A DNA stretch of 64,000 nt from NCBI RefSeq assembly GCF_002994745.2, contig NC_037088.1:66172397-66236396 (forward strand), written 5' to 3'. Positions 48,201 through 59,630 of the stretch are shown piece after piece. The translations under genes and the position numbers were made by a program. The notes under the pieces were generated by a model. It did not search any database. It saw only the letters and a program-made list of their open reading frames with translations, and was not told the origin of the DNA. Each line of letters starts with the position of its first letter. The stretch's first letter is position 1. Source of the DNA: Rosa chinensis (Eukaryota; Streptophyta; Magnoliopsida; Rosales; Rosaceae).

Positions 48201-49954
48201 TATCTGCACTAACTGAAGATCAATTAGTTCAGGTAAATATTGCATTCTTTTTCTTCCTGTGGAAACAGGTCTGCCACTTATGTATGGCAAATGTCATACA
48301 CTACGGTTTTATCTCAGCTGTTGTAGTCTTCATGGGGTGATGGCTGATTGGAAATTAAGTATTAGAAATCAATGTGGGACAGCATGAACATACTTGTGTG
48401 ATTATCCTTATGCATACCTGTTCTTCTGAACAATTCATATTATTACTGATATGTCCAGTGATTTGAGTTTTTCTTTCCTTTGAAAGTAAATGTGTATGAT
48501 ACGAAAACATTTTGTTGATGTGTGGGGGAAAAGTCTATTTATTGTATATATTAAGTACATTCCATTTGTTTCTTACTGGCAAAGATGTTCTGTAGGTTCT
48601 AACGGAGCCCAAAAATGCATTGGGGAAGCAATACAAGAAGATGTTCCGAATGAATGACGTAAGCAATTCTTGTTTGGCTGCTATTTTCGTGAAGAATCGC
48701 CATTTTTAACACGTTGCTTTTGTGCATGTTGAATGCAATCTTTGTTTCCTCACTTCCTTTGCAAGCATGCTTCTGTTGTACCTATATTTATGATTTACTT
48801 CTCTCAGGTCCAACTGCATTTCACGGAAACTGCCTTGAGGCTAATTGCTAAGAAAGCAATATCAAAGAACACTGGGGCTCGTGGATTACGAGCAATTTTA
48901 GAAACTATATTAATGGATGCTATGTATGAGGTAAGGCCACTTCTCTTTTCTGTTGCAATCTGAACATGTTAATAACTTGGAAGGGATTGGGGTGAATACC
49001 TTAATGCTGGGACTAATTTTTCTCTCAGCACAATTATCTTGAAATCTGGGGAAGGGGAAATGTCTTGAAGTACTAATTTGCGATTTGCCCCATCTTAAGG
49101 ATTAGAGTCTTGCTCACTTTGTGCAAATCAGCATTTAGAAGAAGCCTACATATTAATTGGGTGCTTGGTTTCAGAAGCCAAGTACTTGAACCAAGTTTTT
49201 TTAACTCAGTGGCTTGTTGGTTGTAACCACAAGTATCAGTAAAGCAATGTGATTGGAACCAATGTGATTTCTCAGTTAGGGAGTGATTGGAACCTAATAA
49301 TTTCCTCAATTGTAAAGGATTTACAATGTCATATTAGAGTTCATTTCAAAATTCTTCCTGAGGATATGTGAATGAACATTTACTTGAAGAGGTGGTCCTA
49401 TGTAGGATCGACACCATTCTTGAAGAATGGTATAATGAGTAATTTAGGAAATGATGTGCATCAAATTGCATAATATAATTTTCTGTTCCCAACATATGAA
49501 TTCATTTACAAACCAAGTGAGGTTTTGTGGTTCTGCCCGAAGCAGACTACAGATGAACTAAGTAAATTATTTATTTGGTTCCAAACAGGAAATAATAGCT
49601 AATGGATTCTTCATTCTTTTGCAGATTCCTGATGTTAGAACTGGTGATGACATAATAGATGCAGTTGTAATTGATGAAGAGGCCGTTGGAACTGATGGCC
49701 AGGGTTGTGGAGCTAAAATCCTTTATGGTAAGGGTGCATTGGATCAGTATCTTTCAAAACATAAAGAGAAGGATGCTCAGGTATGTAACTTATCCACATA
49801 TAATTTTTAACTAAATTTGGCTTTCAGATTGCTTACTACAGATGATAAAATGGTAATATCGCTTTATTCTGTCTTCCAGATTGCAACCACCGAAGGGTCT
49901 GATGTAGAGCCTGAAGGGGAAGCCGAGCTTTCATCTGTTGTTGCTAGCATGTAA
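45207..49954 (+). CDS. CLPX: Mitochondrial CLPX, AAA+ unfoldase subunit of Clp protease (15 exons, 572 aa)
   Basis: Exons: 45207-45728, 45823-45884, 46035-46135, 46341-46420, 46687-46737, 47079-47153, 47267-47344, 47491-47547, 47739-47809, 47899-47998, 48128-48232, 48596-48658, 48808-48930, 49625-49780, 49880-49954; the join is 1719 bp. CLPX unfolds substrates and feeds them to ClpP in the mitochondrial matrix. Visible motifs are Walker A GPTGSGKT (about 223-230), pore loop GYVG (257-260), Walker [10 protein letters not shown] (285-293), the ClpP-contact IGF (372-374) and sensor-2 GAR (478-480). The first ~170 residues are a presequence plus a poly-Gly linker, without the paired CxxC zinc-binding domain of bacterial ClpX. 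The 5' splice site after exon 4 reads CAG|GAAAGT instead of GT. Using the next GT four bases on, together with the AG four bases into exon 5, keeps frame but changes the pore-loop Gly. Confidence 0.93.
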
Positions 49955-51125
49955 CTTTATGTGGAAACTTATTTGTATCGCAATCTTGTACATATCAAAC
50001 ATTTATTTAATAAATCATATAAAGCTCGTTGTGTACAACTTTTCTCAAGGTTTGGCTCAGAGCTGTTTAGGATACGCTCTGTAAGTCTCATCAGATAGTC
50101 TATAGTACACCTCGCATAGTCATCTCTGTCAAAAATGATTGTTTCTTCAACTTTCAGCCACCGGAAACCTCAAGATTAAGTGTATAGTGTATTTTGAATG
50201 TTTCGTCGCTTTGATGTCTCCAGACTGTTATATGCTTACCTATATTTATTCAACAAAATCGAGCTTCAGACAGTTTGATTGTTTCATTGCTTTGAGTTCT
50301 TGAGTCCCTTTTTAATAAACCAAAATTTCATTTATCATTGAAACACTGTTTTTTTATCCTTTTCGTTAGCAATGATTTGTCTTTCATTGCAAACCATAAA
50401 CTGCAAAAAAGATTATATATCCATACATTATCCTACCATGTGCAATATACAACGATCTTGATAAAGTAGAACCTCTGTTTTTCCTCATGGTTGAACAAAT
50501 ACTGATCAATTGGATAAGAGGTAACTTTTGAATCAGAGATGAATTGATGCAACTTATGATCACCAGAAAAGCTACAATTTTTGCGTATAGGAACAAAATT
50601 TAGTGCAAGTTGCAAGTTCTTCATGGTTCACAACCTTAGAAGCACCAGTTTTGCTCAAGAATGTTAATTATGAGAGAGTATTTAGTGCACTGACGTGTAC
50701 TTGTGCTAATATAAATGAATGCTTAGATAACATCAAATATATTTGTGTGTTATTAAAAGAAAAAAAAATACCTATAAATATCAACAACTGAAATCTATTA
50801 GATTTGTAAATTTGTTACTTCAATTGCACAGTCGATATATAGAATAACTAGCCATAACGAAACCATAGTGTAAACCCTATAGTATTAATTAGGGACATCA
50901 TGATTTGAAGTAGTTTGAGTTTCTTTTAGAAAGAAAAAAAATGGGGACTGGCGGCCTAAACAGAAATATCAATATCCAAGCCCAAACCCGAATCGAAGAG
51001 CGATGATGCTTTATAAATGAGGAGAATTCAGAGTACCGACATGCACTTACACCAATATGAATGGACGGTTAAATTACATTAAAGACACTTTTTAATTATT
51101 TAAAAAAATAATGTTAATTATCAAT
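49955..51125. other. CLPX 3' untranslated region and spacer
   Basis: 49955-50330 is the CLPX 3' region and is copied at 58450-58830 behind the truncated CLPX copy. The rest is AT-rich with no gene recognised. Confidence 0.6.
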
Positions 51126-51508
51126 ATCAAGAGTTGAGGCCCATTTTCAGGGAATGCAATATGACTGCTGACTCATTGGCTAAGGATAGCATCAATCATG
51201 AGCTTGACACTATCATCTTTGAAAACCCGCCTGTCCATGCTGCTCAGGCATATCTTGATGACATCTCTGCTGTTTCTAGAGCTAGGAGGAGCTCTTTAAC
51301 ACTTAAATTTCTTTTTGCTGCTTTTGTTTGGGCCCGTTAGGCCCCGCTTGTAACCAAAAAAAAAAAGTTGAGGCGCAGAATCATTTGGCCTAGTGGTATA
51401 GTCTCCCATTTGTAAGTGGGAAGTTGTGAGTTTGATTCACAAAAAAACTAATCCTAACATTTAAATTGTTTATCTGATAAAAAATAAAAAAAATAAAAAT
51501 CAAGAGTT
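51126..51508 (+). mobile_element. SINE-like element with target duplication, interrupted by a LINE fragment
   Basis: ATCAAGAGTT occurs at 51126-51135 and 51499-51508. Between them, after the LINE insertion, lies a tRNA-like head with a perfect pol III A box TGGCCTAGTGG (about 51389-51399), a B-box-like GAGTTTGATTC (about 51429-51439) and an A-rich tail ending AATAAAAATC. This is the structure of a tRNA-derived SINE. The anticodon-like loop TTTGTAA resembles tRNA-Thr(TGT), but there is no acceptor stem. Confidence 0.6.
51132..51374 (+). mobile_element. 5'-truncated LINE fragment (RNase H C-terminus, poly(A), TSD)
   Basis: The body (about 51141-51365) encodes the end of a plant LINE RNase H domain (FRECNMTADSLAKDSINHELD), a stop, a short 3' tail and poly(A) at about 51354-51366. 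AGTTGAGGC flanks it on both sides (51132-51140 and 51366-51374), a target-site duplication. It is a dead-on-arrival insertion. Confidence 0.8.
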
Positions 51509-51993
51509 AGAGATCAACATAAAAACGTGGTTCACTTCCACTCTTTAAGCCTCGAATGAATCTTCATTTCAACCCGTCCCTCTTCAGTCTCTTCACAAAC
51601 CTTGAAGGTCTTTCACTCTTTCCCATCTCTATCGTTCCATCTCCATCTGGGTAAGTTTTGATTCTTCATTTGTCTCAGATTGTGCAGCAATTTTGATCCG
51701 TGGTTGAAGAAAACCGTAAAATTTTATCATCAACAAGTTTCTCTGTGTGTAACTACTGTTTGTTGTGAGTCATAGATATTTTAGGATTACTATTAGGAAT
51801 AGAATTATACTAATTGTATAGAATCAGGATTGTAATTTTTGATTTGATTACTTTCCTTGTTAGTCTAGAATTAGGGTGAGAGAATTCATCCTCTAAAGCT
51901 TCTTGTTCTCTAAAGATTCTTAGTTTTAACTCTGTTGTTGTTTCAATTTTGGGTTTCAGTTTAGTTGGGTTGAGAAGATTGAAGGTGTTGGCA
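51509..51993 (+). promoter_or_regulatory. Promoter and leader of F-box gene A
   Basis: The stretch corresponds to 54220-55056 before F-box gene B, so it belongs to the duplicated unit. A leader intron is likely from 51651 (CTGG|GTAAGT) to 51959 (GGGTTTCAG), placing the first ATG of the spliced message at 51994. Confidence 0.55.
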
Positions 51994-53298
51994 ATGTTGA
52001 AGAACAAGGAGGAGCAGGAGCTCCAACATCTCCCCGAACATGTTGTGCTCAACATTCTCTGCCGCTTGCCGGTCAAGTCCTTGATCCGCTTCACTTGTGT
52101 CTCAAAACGCTGGCGCTCTCTTATCATTTCCGACCCCCAATTTGGCAACTCCCATTTCCAACTAGCAGCATCTCACCTCCGTCACAGTGTCTTGATTTCA
52201 GCAGGTACAACACCCCCTGAGATGTTACGCTCTCGATTTCTATCCTTATCAGAAGATAACTTATTGAACAGAAATCTCAACTGGCCAAGGCCATCCGAGT
52301 CGTATAGCGACATTCTAGTAATAGGCTCTTGCAATGGTTTGCTAGTTTTAGGCTACTGCAATTCCCATCGCAATGGACTAAGTTCTTTACCTCTAGGCCA
52401 ACGATATTGTCGTTATTTTGAACGTTTGGTGATCTGGAACCCATCAACTGGATTCTTCCGCGAGATACCTTGTCCAAATTTTCAGATGGGGATGGTAAAA
52501 TTGAGAGAAGCAAAGCAAGAGAGGGAAATGAGCCGTGTATATTATGGTTTTGGTCAAGTCTCGGCCTCCGACGACGACTACAAACTTGTGGTGATACAAA
52601 GTTTGGGTGATTTTATGGTAGTACATGTGTTCTCAGTCAGAGCCAACTGTTGGAAAATTGTTAAAGCTTGTTACTTGTCGTCATACCGCCTCTGGTCTGA
52701 AGAATTGGGGACTTATTCAAATGGAGCAATTCATTGGGTCAGTAACCGTGAACCTGGGATTTTCGAGCCACCTGTGTATGCTTTTGATCTGGCAAATGAG
52801 GAGTTTCGGGAAATGCCATTGCCTGTTCTTAGCCGTAATGAAGATGGCATGGAAATGACGCAAATTAGAACTCAAGTTCTTTTAGGAGGATGTCTTTGTG
52901 TGATGTTTCAGGATGTGACGTTTCAGGACACTAAAAAGTATACTGAATTTTGGGTGATGAAAGAGTATGGGATGCCTGAGTCTTGGGTTAAACTCTTTGG
53001 GTTTAATGTACATGATTTACCAGATGTGTTTGATTCATTATATAAATGCCATTTTTGGGATCCTATTTTCATTGCAGAAGACGGTACAGTTGTGATCAAA
53101 CTGCGTTCCTGGTCGGAGCTCATCTGGGTTAAATGCCGCAAAGAAGAGAAGCCAGTCTGCACCATCCGGTACCGTCTTGAAGAGGTGCTGGGATATAAGT
53201 ATGGATTTGATGCCATTTTGTATGATGAAACTCTAGTTTCGATACCTGAGGATTATGGTGATTCATGTGGCTTGAGACTCAGAGGCCTGAAAATCTAA
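51994..53298 (+). CDS. F-box protein with F-box-associated domain (CPR1-like), copy A, 434 aa
   Basis: A single coding exon starts MLKNKEEQELQHLPEHVVL. The F-box covers about residues 12-55 (LPEHVVLNILCRLPVKSLIR, then FTCVSKRWRSLI). It is followed by FBA-type repeats with VIGSCNGLLVL, LVIWNPSTGFFREIP, YYGFGQVSASDDDYKLVVI and VFSVRANCWKIV. Such proteins are substrate receptors of SCF ubiquitin ligases; the substrate is unknown. The start at 51994 is chosen because the upstream reading-frame extension lacks an ATG and crosses the leader-intron acceptor. Copy B lies 1.8 kb downstream on the same strand. Confidence 0.92.
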   Translation: MLKNKEEQELQHLPEHVVLNILCRLPVKSLIRFTCVSKRWRSLIISDPQFGNSHFQLAASHLRHSVLISAGTTPPEMLRSRFLSLSEDNLLNRNLNWPRPSESYSDILVIGSCNGLLVLGYCNSHRNGLSSLPLGQRYCRYFERLVIWNPSTGFFREIPCPNFQMGMVKLREAKQEREMSRVYYGFGQVSASDDDYKLVVIQSLGDFMVVHVFSVRANCWKIVKACYLSSYRLWSEELGTYSNGAIHWVSNREPGIFEPPVYAFDLANEEFREMPLPVLSRNEDGMEMTQIRTQVLLGGCLCVMFQDVTFQDTKKYTEFWVMKEYGMPESWVKLFGFNVHDLPDVFDSLYKCHFWDPIFIAEDGTVVIKLRSWSELIWVKCRKEEKPVCTIRYRLEEVLGYKYGFDAILYDETLVSIPEDYGDSCGLRLRGLKI

Positions 53299-54219
53299 GA
53301 AGCAAGAGCGGAGATGAAGAGGGATTGCTACGTGCATTCTATTGCTGGTTTCTTTTTGGGTTTTAACTATTGTAATTTGGATTGCATTCTATTGCTGGTT
53401 TCTATTTTAGGTATTGTAATTTGGATTCTCCACCTTTGATTAACGATCCTTCTACTTTGTTTCACAATGAGCTATGTTTTTGTGTGTTGATGTGGAATTG
53501 AGGAGCCAGAAACGAACTTTTACTGCTATTGCTGCTGCATGAAGGAAATAAAAATTGTTTACGTTTGTTCTATAAATTAGACATTCTTGCTTATTGACCC
53601 ATATAACATATATAGCGTAATGGATTTTTTTGAACCATGGGCTTTCTTGTTTGAGAACATGAGTGTGCTTGTCACAACATTGCTGCCTGCAATGTTGGCC
53701 TCGCAATGATGTAGATGTAGGAGTCGCATCTTCTAGACATGCTCACTCGGCCCTGAATATGGAGGTTGAAACGTGTAGAGCTACTCTTTAACTTGGTAGG
53801 TTATACAGAAATGGACATTGAGAGTGACTCTATCCTATTAGTTACGGCCCTGAGCAAGGATGAGGTGGACTTGTCCGAGGTGGGTCGGGTTCTAGAAGAT
53901 TGCAAAGTATACATAACGGGTTTTCAGTCTGTCAGGGTTCGACGCATATTTAGAGAAGCAAATTGTATAGTAGATCACTTGCCGCACCTTGCTAGTGTTG
54001 GTTTACTTGATATATATATAGTTAAATGAGAATCCTGGGGCTATTATTAAGGATGTATTTTAAAGAATTATTATAATCTGTAGCATAGGGTTCAGGTTTT
54101 ATGTCCTCTCATTATAAAATTTTATTATTAATATAATAAATGAAATCAGGCGTGAGACTGAGCCCGCAATTAGGTTGGATTCCAAACCTCATTTCAGAAA
54201 AATAATAATAATAATAATA
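53299..54219. other. F-box A 3' region and spacer with LINE remnant
   Basis: 53299-53705 is nearly repeated at 56290-56745 behind copy B, including a local direct repeat of TTGCATTCTATTGCTGGTTTC in each. The rest holds the LINE remnant listed separately and an ATA microsatellite (54190-54220). Confidence 0.65.
53706..54140 (+). pseudogene. LINE RNase H-like (RVT_3) remnant
   Basis: The frame at 53766-54029 encodes DIESDSILLVTALSKDEVDL followed by VRVRRIFREANCIVDHLPHL, the last part of the plant non-LTR RNase H-like domain. The usual A-D-x-L-A before HLAS is altered, and the start is broken. The 3' end has TTAATATAATAAATGAAAT typical of plant LINE tails. Confidence 0.7.
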
Positions 54220-55056
54220 TCAAGAGTTAAAATGTTTGGTCACCTACACAGCCGGTGCAGGAAAATTTCCACTTTTTAAACCTCCAATTTTAGGGTCTTT
54301 CTAAATATACCTAGCAAATATCTAAGTACACTCAGCAAACTTATAAAATCTCTTACTACACCCAACAAGTTTTCCTATAATAGCCTTTTTTTTAATTGAC
54401 CATTTTGTAATTTTTAAATATTTCAGTTCAAATGTTTTTTAATATTTTAGGGATATTTCGGTAAAATTTTTATGTTTTGGTTGACAAACTCTCTTCTCTT
54501 AATAATAGTATACATATACGACAGGAAGGGTTTTCCATATGAATAGTTTGCAGACGTTTTTGCCCCTGTCATTTTATGTGATTTACTGCATTGCCATTAC
54601 CCTTCCTTTCTATGGATTTACCGCACTGCCATTACTGCAAGGATCTCCATGGTTTTACTCAAAAGCATAGACAGGTGGCTCAAAATCGCAGTGCCAGTGA
54701 TGACATCGAAAGGAATTCTAATAAGCAGGAATCCCAAATCCCCTCTTTCGCCTTCTTCTCCTTTGGTTTGAGAAATCAGCTCTTTGTTTCAATTCTAATT
54801 CTTTTAGCTTTAGTATCAAGCAGAGAACTAGTGCAAATCCTAAAATAAATTCATTTCAACCCTTCCCTCTTGCCTTGAGTCTCTTCACAAACCTTGGAGC
54901 ACCCACAAAATCCATCTCCATCTGGGTAACTTTTGATTCTTCATTTGTCTCAGATTGTGCTGCAATTTTTCTGTGTGTGTAACTACTGTTGTTGTTGTTG
55001 TTGTTTCAATTTTGGGTTTCAGTTTAGTTGGGTTGAGAAGATTGAAGTTGTTGGCA
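54220..55056 (+). promoter_or_regulatory. Promoter and leader of F-box gene B
   Basis: The end of this region (54845-55056) closely matches the leader of copy A, with a likely leader intron from 54926 to 55022. A segment at about 54300-54840 is absent from copy A's upstream region. No gene is supported in it. Confidence 0.5.
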
Positions 55057-56289
55057 ATGTTGAGGAACAAGGAGCAGCAGGAGCTCCAACATGTCCCTGA
55101 ACATGTTGTGCTCAACATTCTCTGCCGCTTGCCGGTCAGGTCCTTGATCCGCTTCACTTGTGTCTCAAAACGCTGGCGCTCTCTTATCATTTCCGACCCC
55201 CAATTTGGCAACTCCCATTTCCAACTAGCAGCATCCCACCTCCGTCAAAATGTCTTAATCGTTAACGTTTCAAAAGGTACACTCGGAACTATGGTACCCT
55301 TCGGATTTCAATCCGTGCAAGATAAATTTTCGATCAAAAATCTCACCTCCCCATTCCAGCGGTGTAGCCAAATTCCAGTAATGGGCTCTTGCAATGGTTT
55401 GGTAGTTTTAGCCAATTTCCATCCCTATGTTAGGGTGTCTCGATTCCAACCATGTTCTGATGATTACAATAGTCTGGTAATGTGGAACCCATCAACTGGA
55501 TTCTTCCGCAACATACCTTGTCCTAATTTTCAGATTGGGATGATAAAATTAACAGAGGAAGAGAATGGGATCGGTGTATATTATGGTTTTGGTCAAGTGT
55601 CGGCCTCTGACGACTACAAACTTGTGGTCATACCAAATTTGGGTGCTTTTATGGAGGTGCAAGTGTTCTCAGTCAGAGCCAACTGTTGGAAAGTTGTTAA
55701 AGCTCCTTACTTGTCGCCGTACCGCCCCTGGTCTGAAGAATTGGGGACTTATTCAAATGGAGCGATTCATTGGGTCAGTAACCGTGAGCCTGGGATTTTC
55801 GAGCCACCTGTGTATGCTTTTGATCTGGCAAATGAGGAGTTTCGGGAAATGCCATTGCCTGTTCTTAGCCGTAATGAAGATGGCGTGGAAATGACGCAAA
55901 TTAGAACTCAGGTTCTTTTAGGAGGATGTCTTTGTGTGATGTTTCAGGATGTGATGCCTCAGGACGCTAACAAGTATACTGAATTTTGGGTGATGAAAGA
56001 GTATGGGCGGCCTGAATCTTGGGTTAAACTCTTTGGGTTTAACCTACATGATTTACCAGACGTGTTCGATTCATTTTGTAGCCGCCTTTTTTGGAATCCT
56101 ATTTTCATTGCAGAAGACGGTACAGTGGTGATCAAACTGCGGACCCAGAAGGAGTTGATCTGGATTAAATGCCGTAAAGAAGAGAAGCCGTTCTGCACCG
56201 ACCGGTACCGTCTTGAGGAGGTGGCGGAACAGCATTATGCATTTGATGCCATTTTGTATGATGAAACTCTAGTTTCGATACCTGAATGA
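55057..56289 (+). CDS. F-box protein with F-box-associated domain (CPR1-like), copy B, 410 aa
   Basis: It starts MLRNKEQQELQHVPEHVVLN and shares the F-box (about 12-55) and the FBA region with copy A over the whole length. The best conserved part is from ANCWK to the C-terminus; the most diverged parts are residues 75-150. The frame stops after VSIPE, where copy A continues for about 14 residues; the cause is a small difference that turns the following codon into TGA. As the lost tail lies outside the FBA core, the protein may still work. It is probably an SCF substrate receptor. The true start is the ATG at 55057, matching copy A. Confidence 0.9.
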   Translation: MLRNKEQQELQHVPEHVVLNILCRLPVRSLIRFTCVSKRWRSLIISDPQFGNSHFQLAASHLRQNVLIVNVSKGTLGTMVPFGFQSVQDKFSIKNLTSPFQRCSQIPVMGSCNGLVVLANFHPYVRVSRFQPCSDDYNSLVMWNPSTGFFRNIPCPNFQIGMIKLTEEENGIGVYYGFGQVSASDDYKLVVIPNLGAFMEVQVFSVRANCWKVVKAPYLSPYRPWSEELGTYSNGAIHWVSNREPGIFEPPVYAFDLANEEFREMPLPVLSRNEDGVEMTQIRTQVLLGGCLCVMFQDVMPQDANKYTEFWVMKEYGRPESWVKLFGFNLHDLPDVFDSFCSRLFWNPIFIAEDGTVVIKLRTQKELIWIKCRKEEKPFCTDRYRLEEVAEQHYAFDAILYDETLVSIPE

Positions 56290-57109
56290 TTGTGGCGATT
56301 TAAATGGCTTGGGACTCAGAGGCCTGAAAAAACTAGGAAGCGAGAGCGGAAATGAAGAGGGATTGCTACATGCATTCTATTGCTGGTTTCTTTTTTGGGT
56401 TTTAACTATTGTAATTTGGATTGCATTCTATTGCTGGTTTCTAGTTTAGGTATTGTAATTTGGATTCTCCACCTTTGATTAAACGATCCTTCTACTTTGT
56501 TTCACAGTGGGCTCTGTTTTTGTCTTGATGTGGAATTGAGGAGCTAGAAACTATGAACTATCACTGCTATTGCTGCTGCATGAAGGAACTTGTTTTATCA
56601 TTGTTTACGTTTGCTCTATAGTTCAGACAGTCTCGCTAATTGACCCATATAGCAAAATGGATTTTTTTGGACCATGGGCTTTCTTCTTTGAGAACATTTG
56701 TGCTTGTCATAACATTGCTGCCTGCAATGTTGGCCTCGCAATAAAACTTCAGTTGTAGCTGCTTTTGCAGCCATTAATAGATATATTTTTCTTTACAGCA
56801 TCTTTTCTCGTTTGTGACTCCTTAGTATATTCACATAACCTTTGATGCAACCAGAAATTTGATGTACTCCCCCTGTTTAAAGGAAATGGTTAATGACCAG
56901 AATGCTCTTGTGCTTTATGGGATCTTGCAATGGTTTGGTATAAAAACTTGTCTATCTTGAACCCATGAATTGGGTTTCCCCAAAGCACGTATTCAATTCG
57001 CTATGGTTTTGCCCATAGTTTGCCAGAATTTTGTTTTTCCTTTGGATACTCAACCATTTTCTCTATGAACACTGATGCCGGTCGACTACACCCAGCATTC
57101 CTAATCTGA
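56290..57109. other. F-box B 3' region and spacer
   Basis: The first ~450 bases match the region behind copy A. 56746-57109 has no recognised feature before the CLPX-derived fragment starts. Confidence 0.6.
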
Positions 57110-58450
57110 ATAAGAGACTCAATCCAAAAATGCCTTAGCGAAGCAATACAAGATGATGTTCCGAATGAATGACGTAAGCAATTCTTGTTTGGCTGCTATT
57201 TCCGTGAAAAATTGCCATTTTTAACATGTTGGTTGTGTGCATGTTGAATGTAATCCTTGTTTCCTCACTTCCTTTGCAAGCATGCTTCTTTTGTACCTAT
57301 ATCTATGGTTTATTTCTCTCAGGAGTCAGGTCCAACTGCATTTCACGGAAAGTGCCTTGAGGCTAATTGCCAAGAAAGCAATATCAAAGAACACTGGGGC
57401 TCGTGGATTACGAGCAATTTTAGAAACTATATTAACGGGTACCATGTATGAGGTTAGGCCACTTCTCTTTTTTGTTGCAATCCCAACATGTTATAATAAC
57501 TTGGAAAGGATTGGGATGAATAACTTAATGCTGGGACTGAATATTTTCCTCTCAGCACAATTATCTTGAAATCTGGGGAAAGGGGAATTGTGTTGAAGTA
57601 CTATTTTGCCGTCATAGGGATTAAAGTACCACTCATGCACTTTGTGCAAACCAGCATTTAGAATGAGACTCTTCCTACATACTTATTGGGTGCTTGGTTT
57701 CAGAAGCCGAGTACTTGAACCTATTAACTCGGTGGCTTGTTGGTTTGTTTATATCCATAAGTATCAGTTAAGCGATGTGATTGGAACCAATGTGATATCT
57801 CAGTTATTTTTTTTAGAGAATGAATGTGATATCTCAGTTAGAGTGTGTGGAACCTAATTAATTCCTCAATTGTAAAGAGGATTTTCAATGTCATATTACA
57901 GTTCTTTCAACATACTTATTAAGGATTTGTTAATGAACATTACTTGAAGAGGTTGTCCTATGTAGGATCAACACCATTCTTGAAGAATGGTATGCTGAGT
58001 AGTTCATATGAATTTTTTTAAAGTGAGGTTTTGTGGTATCACTGCCCCAAGCAGACTACAAATGAACCAAGTAAAGAATTGGTTAAAACTTACTAACAGG
58101 AAATAATAACTAGTTGGATTCTTCACTCTTTTGCAGATTCCTGACGTTAGAATTGGTGATGACATAATAGATGCAGTTGTAATTGATGAAGAGGCAGTTG
58201 GAACTGATGGCCAGGGTTGTGGAGCTAAGATCCTTTATGGTAAGGGTGCATTGGATCAGTATCTTTCAAAAAATAAAGAGAAGGATGTTCAGGTATGTAA
58301 TTTATCCACATATATTCGTTAACTGAATTCGGCTTTCAGATTACTTTCTACAGATGTTAAAATGCTAATAATGCTTAACTCTGTCTCGCAGATTGCAATC
58401 AGACGCCCAAAGGGGAAGCCGAGCTTTCTTCTGTTGTTGCTAGCATGTAA
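57110..58450 (+). pseudogene. Truncated CLPX copy (exons 12-15 only)
   Basis: Segments match CLPX exon 12 from inside the exon (57119-57173), exon 13 (57329-57452), exon 14 (58137-58292) and a shortened exon 15 (58391-58450). Introns between them are also copied. Exon 12 lacks its start, an 8-base GGAGTCAG insertion sits at the exon 13 acceptor, and exon 15 has a deletion that shifts the final frame. No ATPase part is present, so no CLPX can be made. The 3' flank (58450-58830) also matches the CLPX 3' region. It lies directly behind F-box copy B, not between the two F-box genes. Confidence 0.92.
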
Positions 58451-59630
58451 CTTTATGTGGAAACTTATTTGTATCGCAATCTTGTACATATCAAACATTT
58501 ATTTAATAAATCATATAAAGCTCGTTGTGTACAACTCTGTCACAAGGTTTGGCTCCAGAGCTGGGTACGCTCTGTAAGTGTCATCATACAGTCTATAGTA
58601 AATCTCTCATAGTCATCTTTGTCAAAAATGATTGTTTCTTCGATCGAGTGTATAGTGTATATGATTGTTTCATTGCTTCGATGTTTCGAGACAATGTCAT
58701 ATGCTTGCCTATACGTATGCTCAGGCATCGATGCTCTAATCTCCCCAACCTTTCAGGAACTGAAATCTACCTTTCTATAAAATCGATCTTCAAACAGTTT
58801 GACTTCCTCAATATCGATCTTCTTAACCACGTGGTGTGGTAAGGTTGGTTGAGTGCCTAGCATGAAGCTAGCCAGCATGTTTGAAGATTCTTCGGGTTTG
58901 TGCGCCTGCAGCGAGGGGTTATTTTGGCTTTGTTAGATACCCTCGTGAGCCTTGGTCCTAATAATAAATGAATAGGTGTCATCAACTTTCTATCGTAACC
59001 AAATAGCTCGCAATCTCATCACAATAAAAACAAAAACAAAAGAATGTAAATGTGTTCTAAGTTGTTGCCGGCAATCACGATTTGACTCGATTCGGGTCAG
59101 AGTCTTGTATCAGTTGACCAAGGTCTTGCACTTCAAGTTCCTTAACATAAGCACGTTTTAACCTTGGAACTAAATGTCCTTAAACCAAAGGGTACCAAAC
59201 CTTATTATTTTCAAAAAGAACAAACAAACAAAAAAAACCGCATTAAATAAACAAACACACCAATAAGAAGCCCACAGCCGTCAGATCTCAATCCTCCTCC
59301 TGTTTGATTTCCCTCATCAACGGCCATCCTTATCTCTCTCTCCTCTCCCTTCTCTGTCCCTCAGAGAGAGAGAGAAGGAGAGAAGAAAAGAACCTCCTTT
59401 TCACAGAAGAGGGGGGTTGGGAATCCCCATCAATCCAATCCTCCCCCTCCCCTCCTTTTTCTTAATTCTGAATCGAACCCAGATTAAGAAAGAGAAGGAT
59501 TTCACATACCCAGAATCTCAATTTTGATTTCATGACATTCTGATCACTTGGGTATTCCGAATTTCATCGTTTCTGGAATTGGGTTTCTGATTAAAGTTGA
59601 GGTCTTTGGGGGTGTTTAGGGAGGAAAGGG
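58451..59630. other. Copied CLPX 3' flank, spacer, SINAT promoter and leader
   Basis: 58451-58830 is the duplicated CLPX 3' flank. 58830-59250 is unrecognised. 59280-59630 is the pyrimidine-rich leader of the SINAT gene with a short AG repeat (about 59362-59373). Confidence 0.6.

Noticed and set aside
51385..51450. Functional tRNA-Thr(TGT)
   Set aside because: The A box and anticodon-like loop are present, but there is no acceptor stem and the T arm is imperfect; the A-rich tail and target duplication indicate a SINE.
57237..58322. Second CLPX gene
   Set aside because: Only exons 12-15 are present, with a deletion in the last exon and no ATPase region or promoter.
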